In this document: one piece after another, positions 35,432 to 44,268 of the stretch
Layout of the letters: every line of letters begins with the position of its first letter
How positions within the stretch are numbered: the stretch's first letter is position 1
Source: Aquimarina algicola
Lineage (GTDB): Bacteria > Bacteroidota > Bacteroidia > Flavobacteriales > Flavobacteriaceae
Length of the DNA: 64,000 bases
Assembly: GCF_006443095.1 (NCBI RefSeq)
Contig: NZ_VFWZ01000002.1
Location: forward strand, 62,001-126,000
Direction of reading: 5' to 3'
The notes under the pieces: generated by a model
Database searches by the model: none
What the model was told of the DNA's origin: nothing
What the model saw: the letters and a program-made list of their open reading frames with translations, nothing else
Program-made: the position numbers and the translations under genes

Positions 35432-37339
35432 TTAACTACTTTCTATACTAGCAAAAACTCTTGAAAAATCTTTTATTGCTAAATCTTTTTTATGGATACA
35501 ATAGGTTAATGTTCCCGCATCCCAAAAATTAAATTCACCGGTACTTTCCATATTCAACAATACTATCCATTCTGAAGGTTCTCCTCCAAATCTTGCTGCT
35601 GCAAGTTCCTGTGGAGATTCATGTTGTGTAAACACATGACTATTGATACTATGAAAATGTAATGGTATGTTTGGATCACCTGATGACAAAGGAGAATCAA
35701 TCACATTTTCTAAACTTTCTATACCATATTCTAAGTCATCAATTATATCTTCGTTACTCTCGTCTTCAAAAAAATCAGCATACTTTGGATACCGTTCACT
35801 ACCATGATTATACAAATTATAAAATATTGGTATAGAAATTCCATTCTTAAAACTTATACGCACCGCTTCTCTAATATTGTTATCCAAATTACTATCTGTA
35901 AATTCAGTATTTTCATCATATTGGTAGCGTAATAAATCTTTTACATTTTCGGTATATAGTACTATTGGTTTTTGGGCATATTCTTCATCATTAACAAAAA
36001 AATATAGCATCCCTTTTCTTGGCAAATATTTTTGATATGAAGAAGCCTCTTCGCAATTGATCTGTGCATGAAAGACATAAAGACTACCTTTATTACTTTT
36101 GGGATGTTCCCATGTTTTTGGTAAATCAGGGTTACCGCCCACTTTTGATGCACCAACAGCTATATTTTTATCTTCTTTATCAGGCATCAAATAGGTAGCC
36201 ATAGTAGTGTAATCCAAAATCAAATCTGAACATTCTGTTACTTCCGGAATACTCTCAATCGCATTTTTGAGTTTTATCTTTTCTTCCGGATAATAACTCA
36301 AATCAAATAATGATTCATCTATTGGATCAGGATTATTACTTCTATAACTGGTATCCATAAAAAGTTTTTGATATTTTCGATCAACTTTTATACTGGGAAC
36401 AGCAGTAATACTTTTAGGAATCTTTTTAAAGTAATTACCTTCTATATTTATCATTTTTAAATTAGGTGTTGTTCCTATACATTCTGGTAATTCTATCAAT
36501 TTATTATATCTAAAGCTTAAATCAGATAGAAGTGGTAACTCACAAATTGAATCCGGTATTGTTTTTAGTTGGCTGGATTCTATACATAGTTCTTCTAGGT
36601 TTTTAAGCTGGTTGACTTTATCAGAAATCTGATGAATTGAACTACCGTAAATCCTAATGGTATGTAATTGTACTAAAGAAAAGAGAGTATCGGGTAGTTC
36701 TTTTACATTAAATTGTGTTTGACCTCCTATCCAGAGGTCTTCCAGATTTTTGAACGTTAATAATTTTTCTGGAAATGCATCAAAAACGCCTTTACCAATA
36801 GCTAACCCGTATACTTCTAGAGGATTTTGTTGTAATGCTTGATTCCAGGTATATTGTGTACGAGGCGGTAACAAATCTTTCGGAATAAATTTTTTCAAAA
36901 TATCTATAGGAATACTACAATCTTCGCTCCGGTATTCGCTTCTTAGCTCTCCTTTGATATGCACATATCCTTTTTGAACATCTATAACTCCATAAAATTT
37001 AAGGAGTTCAGGAAAACCATATACTTCAAACCCAACAGCAGTATCACCATAAGGACATTTAATTTGCGTATTATACTTTCCTTCAGGTATAACCAAGTCG
37101 TGATATGTAGTGAATCTAAGCCAGTCAATATGGTGGTTATTATCAACATCGGGATTGTTTAACATCCCATTGTGTAAATCTTCAGTAAGCTCCAAAGATG
37201 GCGTAAGTATATTGATCCTTAATTTACCTTTACGTATTAATACCTCAGTATCTAAAGCCCCTTTGAGATAAATAGTTCCTTCTACAGAATGGTTTGCAAA
37301 ACCTACATTTATAGTATTAACCTTACAGTATTCTTTCAT
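35432..37339 (-). CDS. LRR and DUF1963 (YwqG-like) fusion protein
   Basis: A 635-residue cytosolic protein with three parts: a beta-rich N-terminal domain (1-150) with no recognised family, about six leucine-rich repeats (190-320: FKNLEDLWIGGQTQFNVKELPDTLFSLVQLHTIRIY, KNLEELCIESSQLKTIPDSI, LPLLSDLSFRYNKLIELPECI) and a C-terminal DUF1963 domain (about 370-635) with VGGNPDLPKTWEHP, GMLYFFVNDEEYAQ and the final HRFGGEPSEWIVLLNMEST-like stretch (AAARFGGEPSEW). DUF1963 proteins are often linked to polymorphic-toxin loci, which makes an immunity or recognition role possible, but none is proven. Confidence 0.85.
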   Translation of the reverse strand: MKEYCKVNTINVGFANHSVEGTIYLKGALDTEVLIRKGKLRINILTPSLELTEDLHNGMLNNPDVDNNHHIDWLRFTTYHDLVIPEGKYNTQIKCPYGDTAVGFEVYGFPELLKFYGVIDVQKGYVHIKGELRSEYRSEDCSIPIDILKKFIPKDLLPPRTQYTWNQALQQNPLEVYGLAIGKGVFDAFPEKLLTFKNLEDLWIGGQTQFNVKELPDTLFSLVQLHTIRIYGSSIHQISDKVNQLKNLEELCIESSQLKTIPDSICELPLLSDLSFRYNKLIELPECIGTTPNLKMINIEGNYFKKIPKSITAVPSIKVDRKYQKLFMDTSYRSNNPDPIDESLFDLSYYPEEKIKLKNAIESIPEVTECSDLILDYTTMATYLMPDKEDKNIAVGASKVGGNPDLPKTWEHPKSNKGSLYVFHAQINCEEASSYQKYLPRKGMLYFFVNDEEYAQKPIVLYTENVKDLLRYQYDENTEFTDSNLDNNIREAVRISFKNGISIPIFYNLYNHGSERYPKYADFFEDESNEDIIDDLEYGIESLENVIDSPLSSGDPNIPLHFHSINSHVFTQHESPQELAAARFGGEPSEWIVLLNMESTGEFNFWDAGTLTYCIHKKDLAIKDFSRVFASIESS

Positions 37340-37378
37340 GATATGAGTTTAATTTTACAATACCTTTCTATGTCATGC

Positions 37379-38332
37379 TTATTCATTAGAAACTAAAGCC
37401 GTTTCAAATTCTTGAATCAAAGTTGTAACATCATCTTCTTTGTATCTTCTAGAAAAATGAACGGGTATGGCCTCTACAACTTCTGATAGCTTCATGATTT
37501 GTGCAGATATAGAAGCATAGCTATGATAATTTAATTCTGCTTGTTCCTTATCTTCATTTTTATAAAAACTTTCTATGTACACTTTATTACACTGATAAAA
37601 ATGCTCTTTAATTTTAGTATGATTTGGCTCATTAGCTGCATGATCCATAATGATTCCAAGAGAATCTCCTTTTTGTACATGCAACATATGAAACAACTCT
37701 TTTGCGATATAACTTTTATCTCTTATTATAATCTCTTGATGTGCCGCATTAGTTAAGAAAGCTTCTTTGAGTGCCGCTATCCATTTTCCACCAGTGAAAT
37801 CTGTAGTACTGATATCTATTTTTACAGTATCATTTTCTACAAACTTGTAGGCTATCGAAGGTATTTTATGATCTAATATAACTGCTGATACTACAAATGA
37901 TTTTTCTTTAAATATTATGTTATCTTGAATTTTTGTAATCTTTTTTAACTCCCAATATGGTGGTTTGATTTCATAAACAAGAATATTATTTTCTGATAAT
38001 ATTTCTCTGATTTCATAAGTGATTGCATCTTCATTGATCAAATTCCAGGTATATCCTTTTATTTTTAACTGCACATGTTCTGCAATCCCTTTTGGCCCAC
38101 AGATTACTACTCGTCTTTGTATCCCAATTTGATGCCTTAAAATAGTATCAAAATTCACAAAATGATCTATATGGGTATGACTTATAAATATTGCATTAGT
38201 ATTCTGAATCTCTTTTACTGTTAAATCACTAGCATCACCACAATCACAAATGTAATTATAAGGGTGATTATCAATTTTGATCAAAATTGAAATATCTTCA
38301 TATGTTTTACTTTTTATTTCTGATTTAAACAT
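37379..38332 (-). CDS. MBL-fold metallo-hydrolase
   Basis: A 317-residue metallo-beta-lactamase-fold protein resembling ribonuclease Z. The zinc motif is FISHTHIDHFVNF (about 51-63, HxHxDH), with Asp in MDHAANEPNHTK and a final His in IPVHFSRRY. Unlike RNase Z it has no exosite arm visible, and a substrate such as a phosphodiester or cyclic nucleotide is possible. No signal peptide. It lies between the LRR-DUF1963 gene and an orphan lipoprotein, both on the same strand. Confidence 0.88.
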   Translation of the reverse strand: MFKSEIKSKTYEDISILIKIDNHPYNYICDCGDASDLTVKEIQNTNAIFISHTHIDHFVNFDTILRHQIGIQRRVVICGPKGIAEHVQLKIKGYTWNLINEDAITYEIREILSENNILVYEIKPPYWELKKITKIQDNIIFKEKSFVVSAVILDHKIPSIAYKFVENDTVKIDISTTDFTGGKWIAALKEAFLTNAAHQEIIIRDKSYIAKELFHMLHVQKGDSLGIIMDHAANEPNHTKIKEHFYQCNKVYIESFYKNEDKEQAELNYHSYASISAQIMKLSEVVEAIPVHFSRRYKEDDVTTLIQEFETALVSNE

Positions 38333-38380
38333 TAGCTATTTCATATAATAGAGTTATTACAATCCTTATTATTCATCTTA

Positions 38381-38923
38381 CTAGTTTATTTTCTTTTCTT
38401 TTGGCTCAAAATAATATTGATCTCTATGATAGCTCCCACCCGCAAAGATGAAAATATTACCTCCATTTTCATATAGCTTGTCAATGACTAGTTCATTCTT
38501 TTTGGTCATACCTATTCTTACTCTGTCAATGTGTACATTACTGTAGAGAATTGAAAAAAACGGAGGAATTTCTATTCTTTGTTTTATAAGATACGCTTCA
38601 AAATACCCTCTTTTTGTGAATTTCCCCTCAAAATAGCTTGTTTTTGCCCCAGTCTCGTCAACATAAGATAGTTGCATTTGATTTTTTTTGGGAAAACTTA
38701 TGCTAAATGAATCGGTGTTTGCATCGTATATATTAAATAGACTTAATATTCCTATCTCACTTTTAGCTTTCTCTTTGTATTGAAGTATATAAGATGTATT
38801 AGCAAAAGTGCCTGAAAAATTAGAAGTTATCTTTTGTTGGTGTTCTGAACTGATCTTTAATCCTGTTCCGCAAGAGCATAATAAAAATAGGCAGGATAAG
38901 AAAAAAATATGTGTCGTTTTCAA
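38381..38923 (-). CDS. Orphan lipoprotein, TTG start proposed
   Basis: About 180 residues from a TTG codon at 38923, which gives a textbook lipoprotein signal (MKTTHIFFLSCLFLLCSC, Cys18). No ATG is available; a longer TTG start at 38944 is possible but adds seven residues. The mature part has phrases such as IGILSLFNIYDANTDSFSISFPKKNQMQLSY and YFEGKFTKRGYFEAYL, a beta-strand-rich cell-envelope protein. I recognise no family. Gene order suggests no operon partner. Confidence 0.7.
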   Translation of the reverse strand: MKTTHIFFLSCLFLLCSCGTGLKISSEHQQKITSNFSGTFANTSYILQYKEKAKSEIGILSLFNIYDANTDSFSISFPKKNQMQLSYVDETGAKTSYFEGKFTKRGYFEAYLIKQRIEIPPFFSILYSNVHIDRVRIGMTKKNELVIDKLYENGGNIFIFAGGSYHRDQYYFEPKEKKIN

Positions 38924-38980
38924 TATCAAAAATCTTAATAGCAAACAATTTTTGTATGCTTTTTGTTTGTTAAGTTACTA

Positions 38981-38994
38981 AATAACGAATTGAT
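38981..38994 (+). repeat. 14-base direct repeat, left copy flanking dinB-like gene
   Basis: AATAACGAATTGAT at 38981-38994 recurs in the same orientation at 39672-39685, so the two copies bracket the DinB-family gene with 691 bases between starts. Confidence 0.55.
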
Positions 38995-39032
38995 CTATGA
39001 TTCTCAAACAACATTCGATTATAAATTACTTT

Positions 39033-39530
39033 TTAAATACTTTTATCAACTACTTCTTCAGAAGTTAATCCAAAAATCGGTGGGGTTTGTACACCAAGAA
39101 TTGCTAAGTACATATATAATTGTCCTCTATGGTGTACTTCGTGCTCTACCATTGCCCGTAACCATTTCCAGATAGAAATTTCAATCCCTGCTGGTGTCAT
39201 ACATTTTTTCATTAGATCTTGTTGAGGGATGTCCAAAAATATTTTTGCAGATTCTTGATGCATATCTTTATAATACTCTATAACATTTTTATGTCCTTCT
39301 GCAAATTCTATCCCACATCCGTTGTATTTACTTTCTTTGAATTGTACATTTTCTGCATACATATATCTTTCAATATTTGCCAAATGTCTTATAATATCAC
39401 CAATTGTAAACTTATTGTCTTGATAAGACCATTCTATTTGATCTGCCGGTATGTAATCAAATAGCTTTACTGTTCTTGCTTTTATCTTTGAGTAATACCT
39501 CATAAAACTTTGAACATCTATAATTTCCAT
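39033..39530 (-). CDS. DinB-family protein
   Basis: A 165-residue four-helix DinB/YfiT-type protein with metal-binding histidines: IIRHLANIERYM, MVEHEVHHRGQLYMYLAILG (about 130-150) supply the three His expected. Members act as thiol-S-transferases (bacillithiol-type) or stress-damage enzymes. It is bracketed by two identical 14-base repeats and is separated from both neighbours by noncoding DNA. Specific substrate unknown. Confidence 0.88.
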   Translation of the reverse strand: MEIIDVQSFMRYYSKIKARTVKLFDYIPADQIEWSYQDNKFTIGDIIRHLANIERYMYAENVQFKESKYNGCGIEFAEGHKNVIEYYKDMHQESAKIFLDIPQQDLMKKCMTPAGIEISIWKWLRAMVEHEVHHRGQLYMYLAILGVQTPPIFGLTSEEVVDKSI

Positions 39531-39850
39531 CTTTGCATTATGTTTTAAAATGATGATTTGAATTACGTGGTTACATTTATCGATAGATATCCAGATTCAT
39601 GGGTTTGCCATCTGCGATAAACGTTTATTCGTCATTTAACCTTTAATAAGGTCTTACTTCTATAAAAATACAATAACGAATTGATTTGCAAGACAACTAA
39701 TGTTCTTAAATCAATATCATTAAAAATATGTAATTGTTTTCAGCTATATAAATTCACTTTATTATTCATTATTTTCTTCAAAAAAATTATACCTGTTATA
39801 ATTTATATATTGCTTCAAATATTTTTTGCACTGATGATATTAAAAGATTT
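39531..39850. other. 320-base divergent intergenic region
   Basis: No gene seen. It lies between divergent dinB-like and methyltransferase genes and contains the right copy of the 14-base repeat. No other structure stands out. Confidence 0.5.
39672..39685 (+). repeat. 14-base direct repeat, right copy
   Basis: AATAACGAATTGAT, identical to 38981-38994 on the other side of the DinB-family gene. Confidence 0.55.
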
Positions 39851-40504
39851 ATGAAAAAGAAAAAGAAGCCTTGGCCAACTAAAGATGCAATGAAACAGAT
39901 TTATGAAATGAAACTTTGGGGTGGTAATACCTTTGATTTCTACTCTGGGACAGGATCACATGATCCTGAGATTGTGAGCCCATATCTAGAAGTTGTCATC
40001 TCATTTTTAACTTCTTTTAACTCCCCTATTACTGTTTGTGATTTAGGTTGTGGAGATTTTAATGTCGGAAAAGAATTAGTAAAATACACCAATAGATATA
40101 TAGCTGTAGATATAGTACCTAATCTTATACAATACAATAAAGAAAAATTTAAGATCAAAAATCTAGAGTTTCATTGTTTGGATATAGCAACAGATTCTTT
40201 GCCTAAAGGAGATTGTGCGTTGATAAGACAAGTATTACAACATTTATCAAATATTGAAACACAAAAGATAGTCCAAAAATTAGCTGATTTCAAACATATC
40301 ATCTTGACAGAACATGTACCCGAAGGGGATTTTATACCTAATAAGGATATTATATCCGGACAAGGGATTAGATTAAAAAAACAAAGTGGTGTCAACTTAT
40401 TAGCTCCTCCATTTAATCTTGAAGTTAAAAAAGAGAGACAATTATTATCGACCACTTTACCTAATCATAAGGGAATAATCGTTACCACGCTTTATAATCT
40501 TTAA
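39851..40504 (+). CDS. Class I SAM-dependent methyltransferase
   Basis: A 217-residue methyltransferase with a Rossmann-like SAM site: TVCDLGCGDFNVGKELV (motif I, about 59-75), IAVDIVPNLIQYN (motif II), CLDIATDSLPKGDCALIRQVLQHL (motif III/IV, about 115-138). A basic N-terminus (KKKKKPWPTKDAMKQIYEMKLWGGNTFDFYSG) is typical of this group. Substrate unknown. It is the only plus-strand gene between 33.6 and 64 kb, divergent from dinB and convergent with a TPR gene. Confidence 0.9.
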   Translation: MKKKKKPWPTKDAMKQIYEMKLWGGNTFDFYSGTGSHDPEIVSPYLEVVISFLTSFNSPITVCDLGCGDFNVGKELVKYTNRYIAVDIVPNLIQYNKEKFKIKNLEFHCLDIATDSLPKGDCALIRQVLQHLSNIETQKIVQKLADFKHIILTEHVPEGDFIPNKDIISGQGIRLKKQSGVNLLAPPFNLEVKKERQLLSTTLPNHKGIIVTTLYNL

Positions 40505-40541
40505 GACTTTATTGATGAATGTATAAAATGATTGAGTTAAA

Positions 40542-41489
40542 CTAACCAGCTTTCAAGTTTTCTATTTTTATTTTGTATTCAGAAATAGTATCTAAATAAT
40601 TTTTTGATTTTTCTGACTTTTCTATTCTAGATAACTCAAAAGAAGCTTTATCTACATTTTGTAAATCGATATAAGCTTCTATTTTATGAAACAAGTATAC
40701 TATATCCTTAGTTTTATTGTACTGTATTTCTGTATTTTCAAGAAACATCGTATACACTTCTGCTTTACTTTTTTTATCTCCTTTCTTATCATATAGTTTA
40801 GCCTTGTGTGTGAGTAAATAAGAGTTTTCTGAATCTTTTTCAATTGCTTTGTCTAAAAAAATCAATGCGTTATCAAGTTCGCCAATTTTTTCATATGATT
40901 TTGAAATACTTAGATTAATCGTTGCATATGGATTAAAAAGATCATCTTCAAAATCTTCATCACTATTATCTAAAATTTCTATTGCCTTTTTAAGCACTTT
41001 TATACTATCATTATATTCTCCTAAGTTTGATAAAAACGTACCGATATCTTCATATACTTCATGAATATCTTCTTGCTCAGGAAAATTGTCTATTTGAGTA
41101 TAAAGATGTCTTATATATGCCTCTAAAATTTCATTTTTATTTTTGAATGTATTAATCTCATAAAATCCATCCGAGCGTTCGTCAAAATATTTTGATCCAT
41201 CATACAGTAATCTATTTAACTCGCTAAACAACAAAGATTTTTGTTTTGTGATTCTAATATTTTTAGGATCTAGTTGTATCGCTTTATCAATAGATACTAA
41301 GGCATCATCAAAATCTTTATTAGCTGATTGCATCGTTGATAACATTGCCCAACCTTTGATATTTTCTGGATATTGCTGTAAAAGTTCTTTAAATAACTCA
41401 ATGGCTTTAGGATATCTATCTTCATTATATTGATGATAGATTTTTTCTGCCTTTTCTAATAGTTCTTTTTCTGTTTTTTTGTTGGACAT
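40542..41489 (-). CDS. Tetratricopeptide-repeat protein
   Basis: A 315-residue TPR protein, repeats visible at about 10-45 (AEKIYHQYNEDRYPKAIELFKELLQQYPENIKGWAML), 45-78, 145-180, 188-225 (YATINLSISKSYEKIGELDNALIFLDKAIEKDSENSYLL) and 225-260. No signal peptide, so cytosolic scaffold. No enzymatic domain. Converges with the methyltransferase gene. Role not assigned. Confidence 0.87.
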   Translation of the reverse strand: MSNKKTEKELLEKAEKIYHQYNEDRYPKAIELFKELLQQYPENIKGWAMLSTMQSANKDFDDALVSIDKAIQLDPKNIRITKQKSLLFSELNRLLYDGSKYFDERSDGFYEINTFKNKNEILEAYIRHLYTQIDNFPEQEDIHEVYEDIGTFLSNLGEYNDSIKVLKKAIEILDNSDEDFEDDLFNPYATINLSISKSYEKIGELDNALIFLDKAIEKDSENSYLLTHKAKLYDKKGDKKSKAEVYTMFLENTEIQYNKTKDIVYLFHKIEAYIDLQNVDKASFELSRIEKSEKSKNYLDTISEYKIKIENLKAG

Positions 41490-41650
41490 AAACTATGAAT
41501 GATATGGATTCGTGATCATTCAAATATAAATATTCTTATATTTTTAAGCTTGTAAACTTACAATACGATAATACTACAAAAACACATGTGCTTACTATAC
41601 ACTTTCTAATTATTTTTATGATGTTGATGATTTAAAAACAATTAATCATA

Positions 41651-42280
41651 TCATTTCTGTTTTATATTCCATACCATATTTTTTGATTTTGCAAATTCTT
41701 GAATAGAACTTAATCCGATTTCTTTTCTCCGTTTATTAATCAATTCAGGATCTTTTATATCATAAAACTGTAACTTATTTTCATCATCAGACTTAATTGC
41801 AGTGCCATACATTTGTAATCTATTTGAATTAATTAACATCCAATCAATTAGACTAGCATAGTGATTTGCCCGAGACTCTTTATGAAGCACAGATTCTTTA
41901 AGTAACGGGGCATACTTTTCTTTAAGGTGTAAAGGCCCGTGTTGTAATACTGCCCATTGTGCGGTATTTGCCAAACGTCCTACTTGAGAAATTCCGAGCC
42001 AACCATAAGTATCTATAATAAGAGAAAGTTCTTTTTCTAATACTTTATCTTGGCCTTCTACAATTTGCCAGAAATATTCCATTTCGAAAGAATCTTTGCC
42101 TAATTTTTTTTCTGCTTCTTTATATATTTTTCTAAAGGCCTGATCTTTTTTAAAGAGGGTCTCTAATTGAATTTTCAGTGTGTCTAACTGTTCTTTAGAT
42201 GGTATCTTATATTCTGAATTGATTTGAGAAAATATTGGTAGTGTTACGCAAAAACATATTAAAAGAAATGAATATTTCAT
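41651..42280 (-). CDS. DUF6624 family secreted protein
   Basis: A 209-residue secreted protein (signal MKYSFLLICFCVTLPIFSQ) with the DUF6624 pattern: LDTLKIQLETLFKKDQAFRKIY near the N-terminus, DTYGWLGISQVGRLANTAQWAVLQHGPLHLKEKYAPLLKESV in the middle, and INKRRKEIGLSSIQEFAKSK at the end. The conserved His-rich region AVLQHGPLHLK may be functional. Family function unknown. Single gene, followed by an orphan lipoprotein upstream on the minus strand. Confidence 0.8.
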   Translation of the reverse strand: MKYSFLLICFCVTLPIFSQINSEYKIPSKEQLDTLKIQLETLFKKDQAFRKIYKEAEKKLGKDSFEMEYFWQIVEGQDKVLEKELSLIIDTYGWLGISQVGRLANTAQWAVLQHGPLHLKEKYAPLLKESVLHKESRANHYASLIDWMLINSNRLQMYGTAIKSDDENKLQFYDIKDPELINKRRKEIGLSSIQEFAKSKNMVWNIKQK

Positions 42281-42390
42281 ATCTAAATTTTTAAAGTGAA
42301 TTCAAATATAACTAAATTTTTAGTTAAAACTAAGAATTTAGTTATATAAGATATATCAAATCTGTTAAGTGCATTAATTTGTGATCAATT

Positions 42391-43152
42391 TTATTCTGAT
42401 TTATCTTCTTTCCAATAAAGATCTACAATGTCAAATGTTTTATTCTTTTGATTGAGTTGAAATTTGATTGCATTTCCCTTCAAACAGTGTTCTGATTCAT
42501 TTTTAGACAACAACCAGGAAGAAACTAAAACTATCTGGTCATCACTAAAATCATAATCATAACCTAGTTCACTTTCTTTTAATAGTTTAATACATTGTTT
42601 GGAAGTATTCGAAAGTAATTTTTGATCAAATTCACTAAACCAATTGATCATTTTTGTGGGAGTAAGTCTACCATTTTTGAGGCTAAATGTTCTAATATCA
42701 TTACCATCCCCTACAATATCATTTGTAACTACAAAGTAGTCATCCTCACCAAAATCGTACGCAGACAATGTCCAAAACCCATCTACAACTTGAATTCCGA
42801 TCGTATTTGGTTTAATATATTTAATCGTATTAAACATTTCGGTCGAATCGACTAAATGATCATACTTTTTTATATATTCAACGGTCTTTACCCTATCTTT
42901 TTTGCTCCATCCCCAACTTCCCATCGTTTCGTCTGGTACTATTTTTAAAATCTCAAGTATATTCTTGTTCTCAGAATACTTTATTTGTACTGTATCTCTG
43001 TATTGAGATTGACTAGTGCTCTCTGTATTCGACGAATTATTTTCTGAGGTTATTTCTTTGTGAGAAGCATCCTTGTTTGACTCATTAGTTTTTGTTCCTA
43101 ACTGACAAGAATACACAAAAACTGAACATAAAATTATTTTTAAATACTTCAT
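42391..43152 (-). CDS. Orphan lipoprotein
   Basis: A 253-residue lipoprotein (signal MKYLKIILCSVFVYSC, Cys16) with a Ser/Asn-rich linker (about 20-50), then a compact globular domain containing WGWSKKDRVKTVEYIKKYDHL and VDGFWTLSAYDFGEDDYFVVTNDIVGDGNDIRTF. I recognise no named family. Envelope-located. The neighbouring lipoprotein gene starting at 43988 ends 50 bases upstream, and the two may be transcribed together. Confidence 0.7.
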   Translation of the reverse strand: MKYLKIILCSVFVYSCQLGTKTNESNKDASHKEITSENNSSNTESTSQSQYRDTVQIKYSENKNILEILKIVPDETMGSWGWSKKDRVKTVEYIKKYDHLVDSTEMFNTIKYIKPNTIGIQVVDGFWTLSAYDFGEDDYFVVTNDIVGDGNDIRTFSLKNGRLTPTKMINWFSEFDQKLLSNTSKQCIKLLKESELGYDYDFSDDQIVLVSSWLLSKNESEHCLKGNAIKFQLNQKNKTFDIVDLYWKEDKSE

Positions 43153-43202
43153 TATGTTAATGTATTTATGAGTATACTATTAAGTGAATATAAATAGCTT
43201 TT

Positions 43203-43988
43203 TTATTCTGTTTGATATTGTAATCCTACGTTTTCAGGCTTTTTTAAGTCAATCCAAAAAATATCAATAGGTTCATTTGATTCTATTTGTCCATTCTTGT
43301 TTTTATCTGCTTTGGCAAATACATACATAAAATCATTTGCAGAATCATATTCTGAACCTATAACAGAATATTCTTTGGGAATAAGGTTCCTTTTGTTTTT
43401 TCCGTCGATATCAAAGTAATAGAATCTCCTTAAATCTTTTACATTTATAAACCCATCTTTATTTGAATCTTCGTCATATACTGAAACCATATAGTATTTT
43501 CGATGTACGGGCTCAAAATTTAGAGTATCTTTTGAAAATGCAGGATAATAAAACGTTTTTATCAAAACAGGTTTATCGAATAATTTATTTTCTGCTTTAG
43601 TTTCATTATTGTAATGAGAGACATTTACAAAATTATATCCATAGACAGCCTCAAACCCCGGCATAAAATTATTATTCCAATTATTGCCTTCTTCATCGTT
43701 GTCTCTCCATTTGGTATGATAAGCGTTTGAACCGGTAAAAGGTTTTTTGGTTTTTTTATGGTAATTCACCTTATATATAGGTGTTATTCTATGTGTAGGG
43801 TTTTTTGTTAATAAAACATTTCTAGGTCTTGTTTCCAGTTTTAACGAATCAATATTGAGCCCAACAATTTTATTTCCATTTTCGTCTTCTGAAATTTCAC
43901 TTACTTGAAATCCCTTTTTTTCTATTTTGTCATTAGAGCAACCTATCAGAAAAATCGCCAAAGTAAGTATTGTAATTATCTGTTTCAT
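43203..43988 (-). CDS. Lipoprotein with EF-hand-like calcium loops
   Basis: A 261-residue lipoprotein (signal MKQIITILTLAIFLIGC, Cys17). Two acidic loops resemble calcium-binding EF-hand/dockerin loops: DEDSNKDGFINVKDLRRF (about 174-191) and DKNKNGQIESNEPIDIF (about 229-245). The middle is Tyr/Asn-rich beta structure (NWNNNFMPGFEAVYGYNFVN). Family not recognised; calcium binding is predicted from the loops only. Probably co-transcribed with the lipoprotein that follows. Confidence 0.75.
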   Translation of the reverse strand: MKQIITILTLAIFLIGCSNDKIEKKGFQVSEISEDENGNKIVGLNIDSLKLETRPRNVLLTKNPTHRITPIYKVNYHKKTKKPFTGSNAYHTKWRDNDEEGNNWNNNFMPGFEAVYGYNFVNVSHYNNETKAENKLFDKPVLIKTFYYPAFSKDTLNFEPVHRKYYMVSVYDEDSNKDGFINVKDLRRFYYFDIDGKNKRNLIPKEYSVIGSEYDSANDFMYVFAKADKNKNGQIESNEPIDIFWIDLKKPENVGLQYQTE

Positions 43989-44268
43989 TGATATGATTCT
44001 ATTTTTATATATGGTTATTTTACAATGTGTTCTTAGAAAGTTTACTTGATAATCGAGATGTAAATGCTCCGAGGTTCTTTACTTAGCCTCTATCTTCATT
44101 GATTGTTTTGTATTTCTTTTTACTTTCTGCTGTAAGATAAGAAATCGAAAGATTTTCAAGACTATTAACTGCTAAAAGAAATAGGTTCAATCTTCATCAA
44201 TTATAAAGTTAATAGATAAAGTGCTTTTTCTATTTTTGTTAATATGCCGGAAGTGTCGAGTTTATTAG
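43989..44268. other. 280-base intergenic region with a dispersed element
   Basis: No gene. It contains copy B of the 29-base dispersed element (44041-44069, minus orientation) and AATATGCCGG near 44246, which partly resembles the ATGCCG core of the spacer repeats at 56-59 kb. Confidence 0.5.
44041..44069 (-). repeat. Dispersed 29-base element, copy B
   Basis: Reverse complement of the element at 17791-17819, 28 of 29 positions identical. TAAAGAAC precedes it in that orientation, as it does copy A, though copy A has a 12-base insertion between. Located in the spacer after the phosphotransferase gene. Confidence 0.7.

Noticed and set aside
38924..38944. Longer TTG start for the orphan lipoprotein
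   Set aside because: The TTG at 38923 gives a cleaner lipoprotein signal peptide; the upstream extension adds seven unremarkable residues. Neither can be excluded without N-terminal data.
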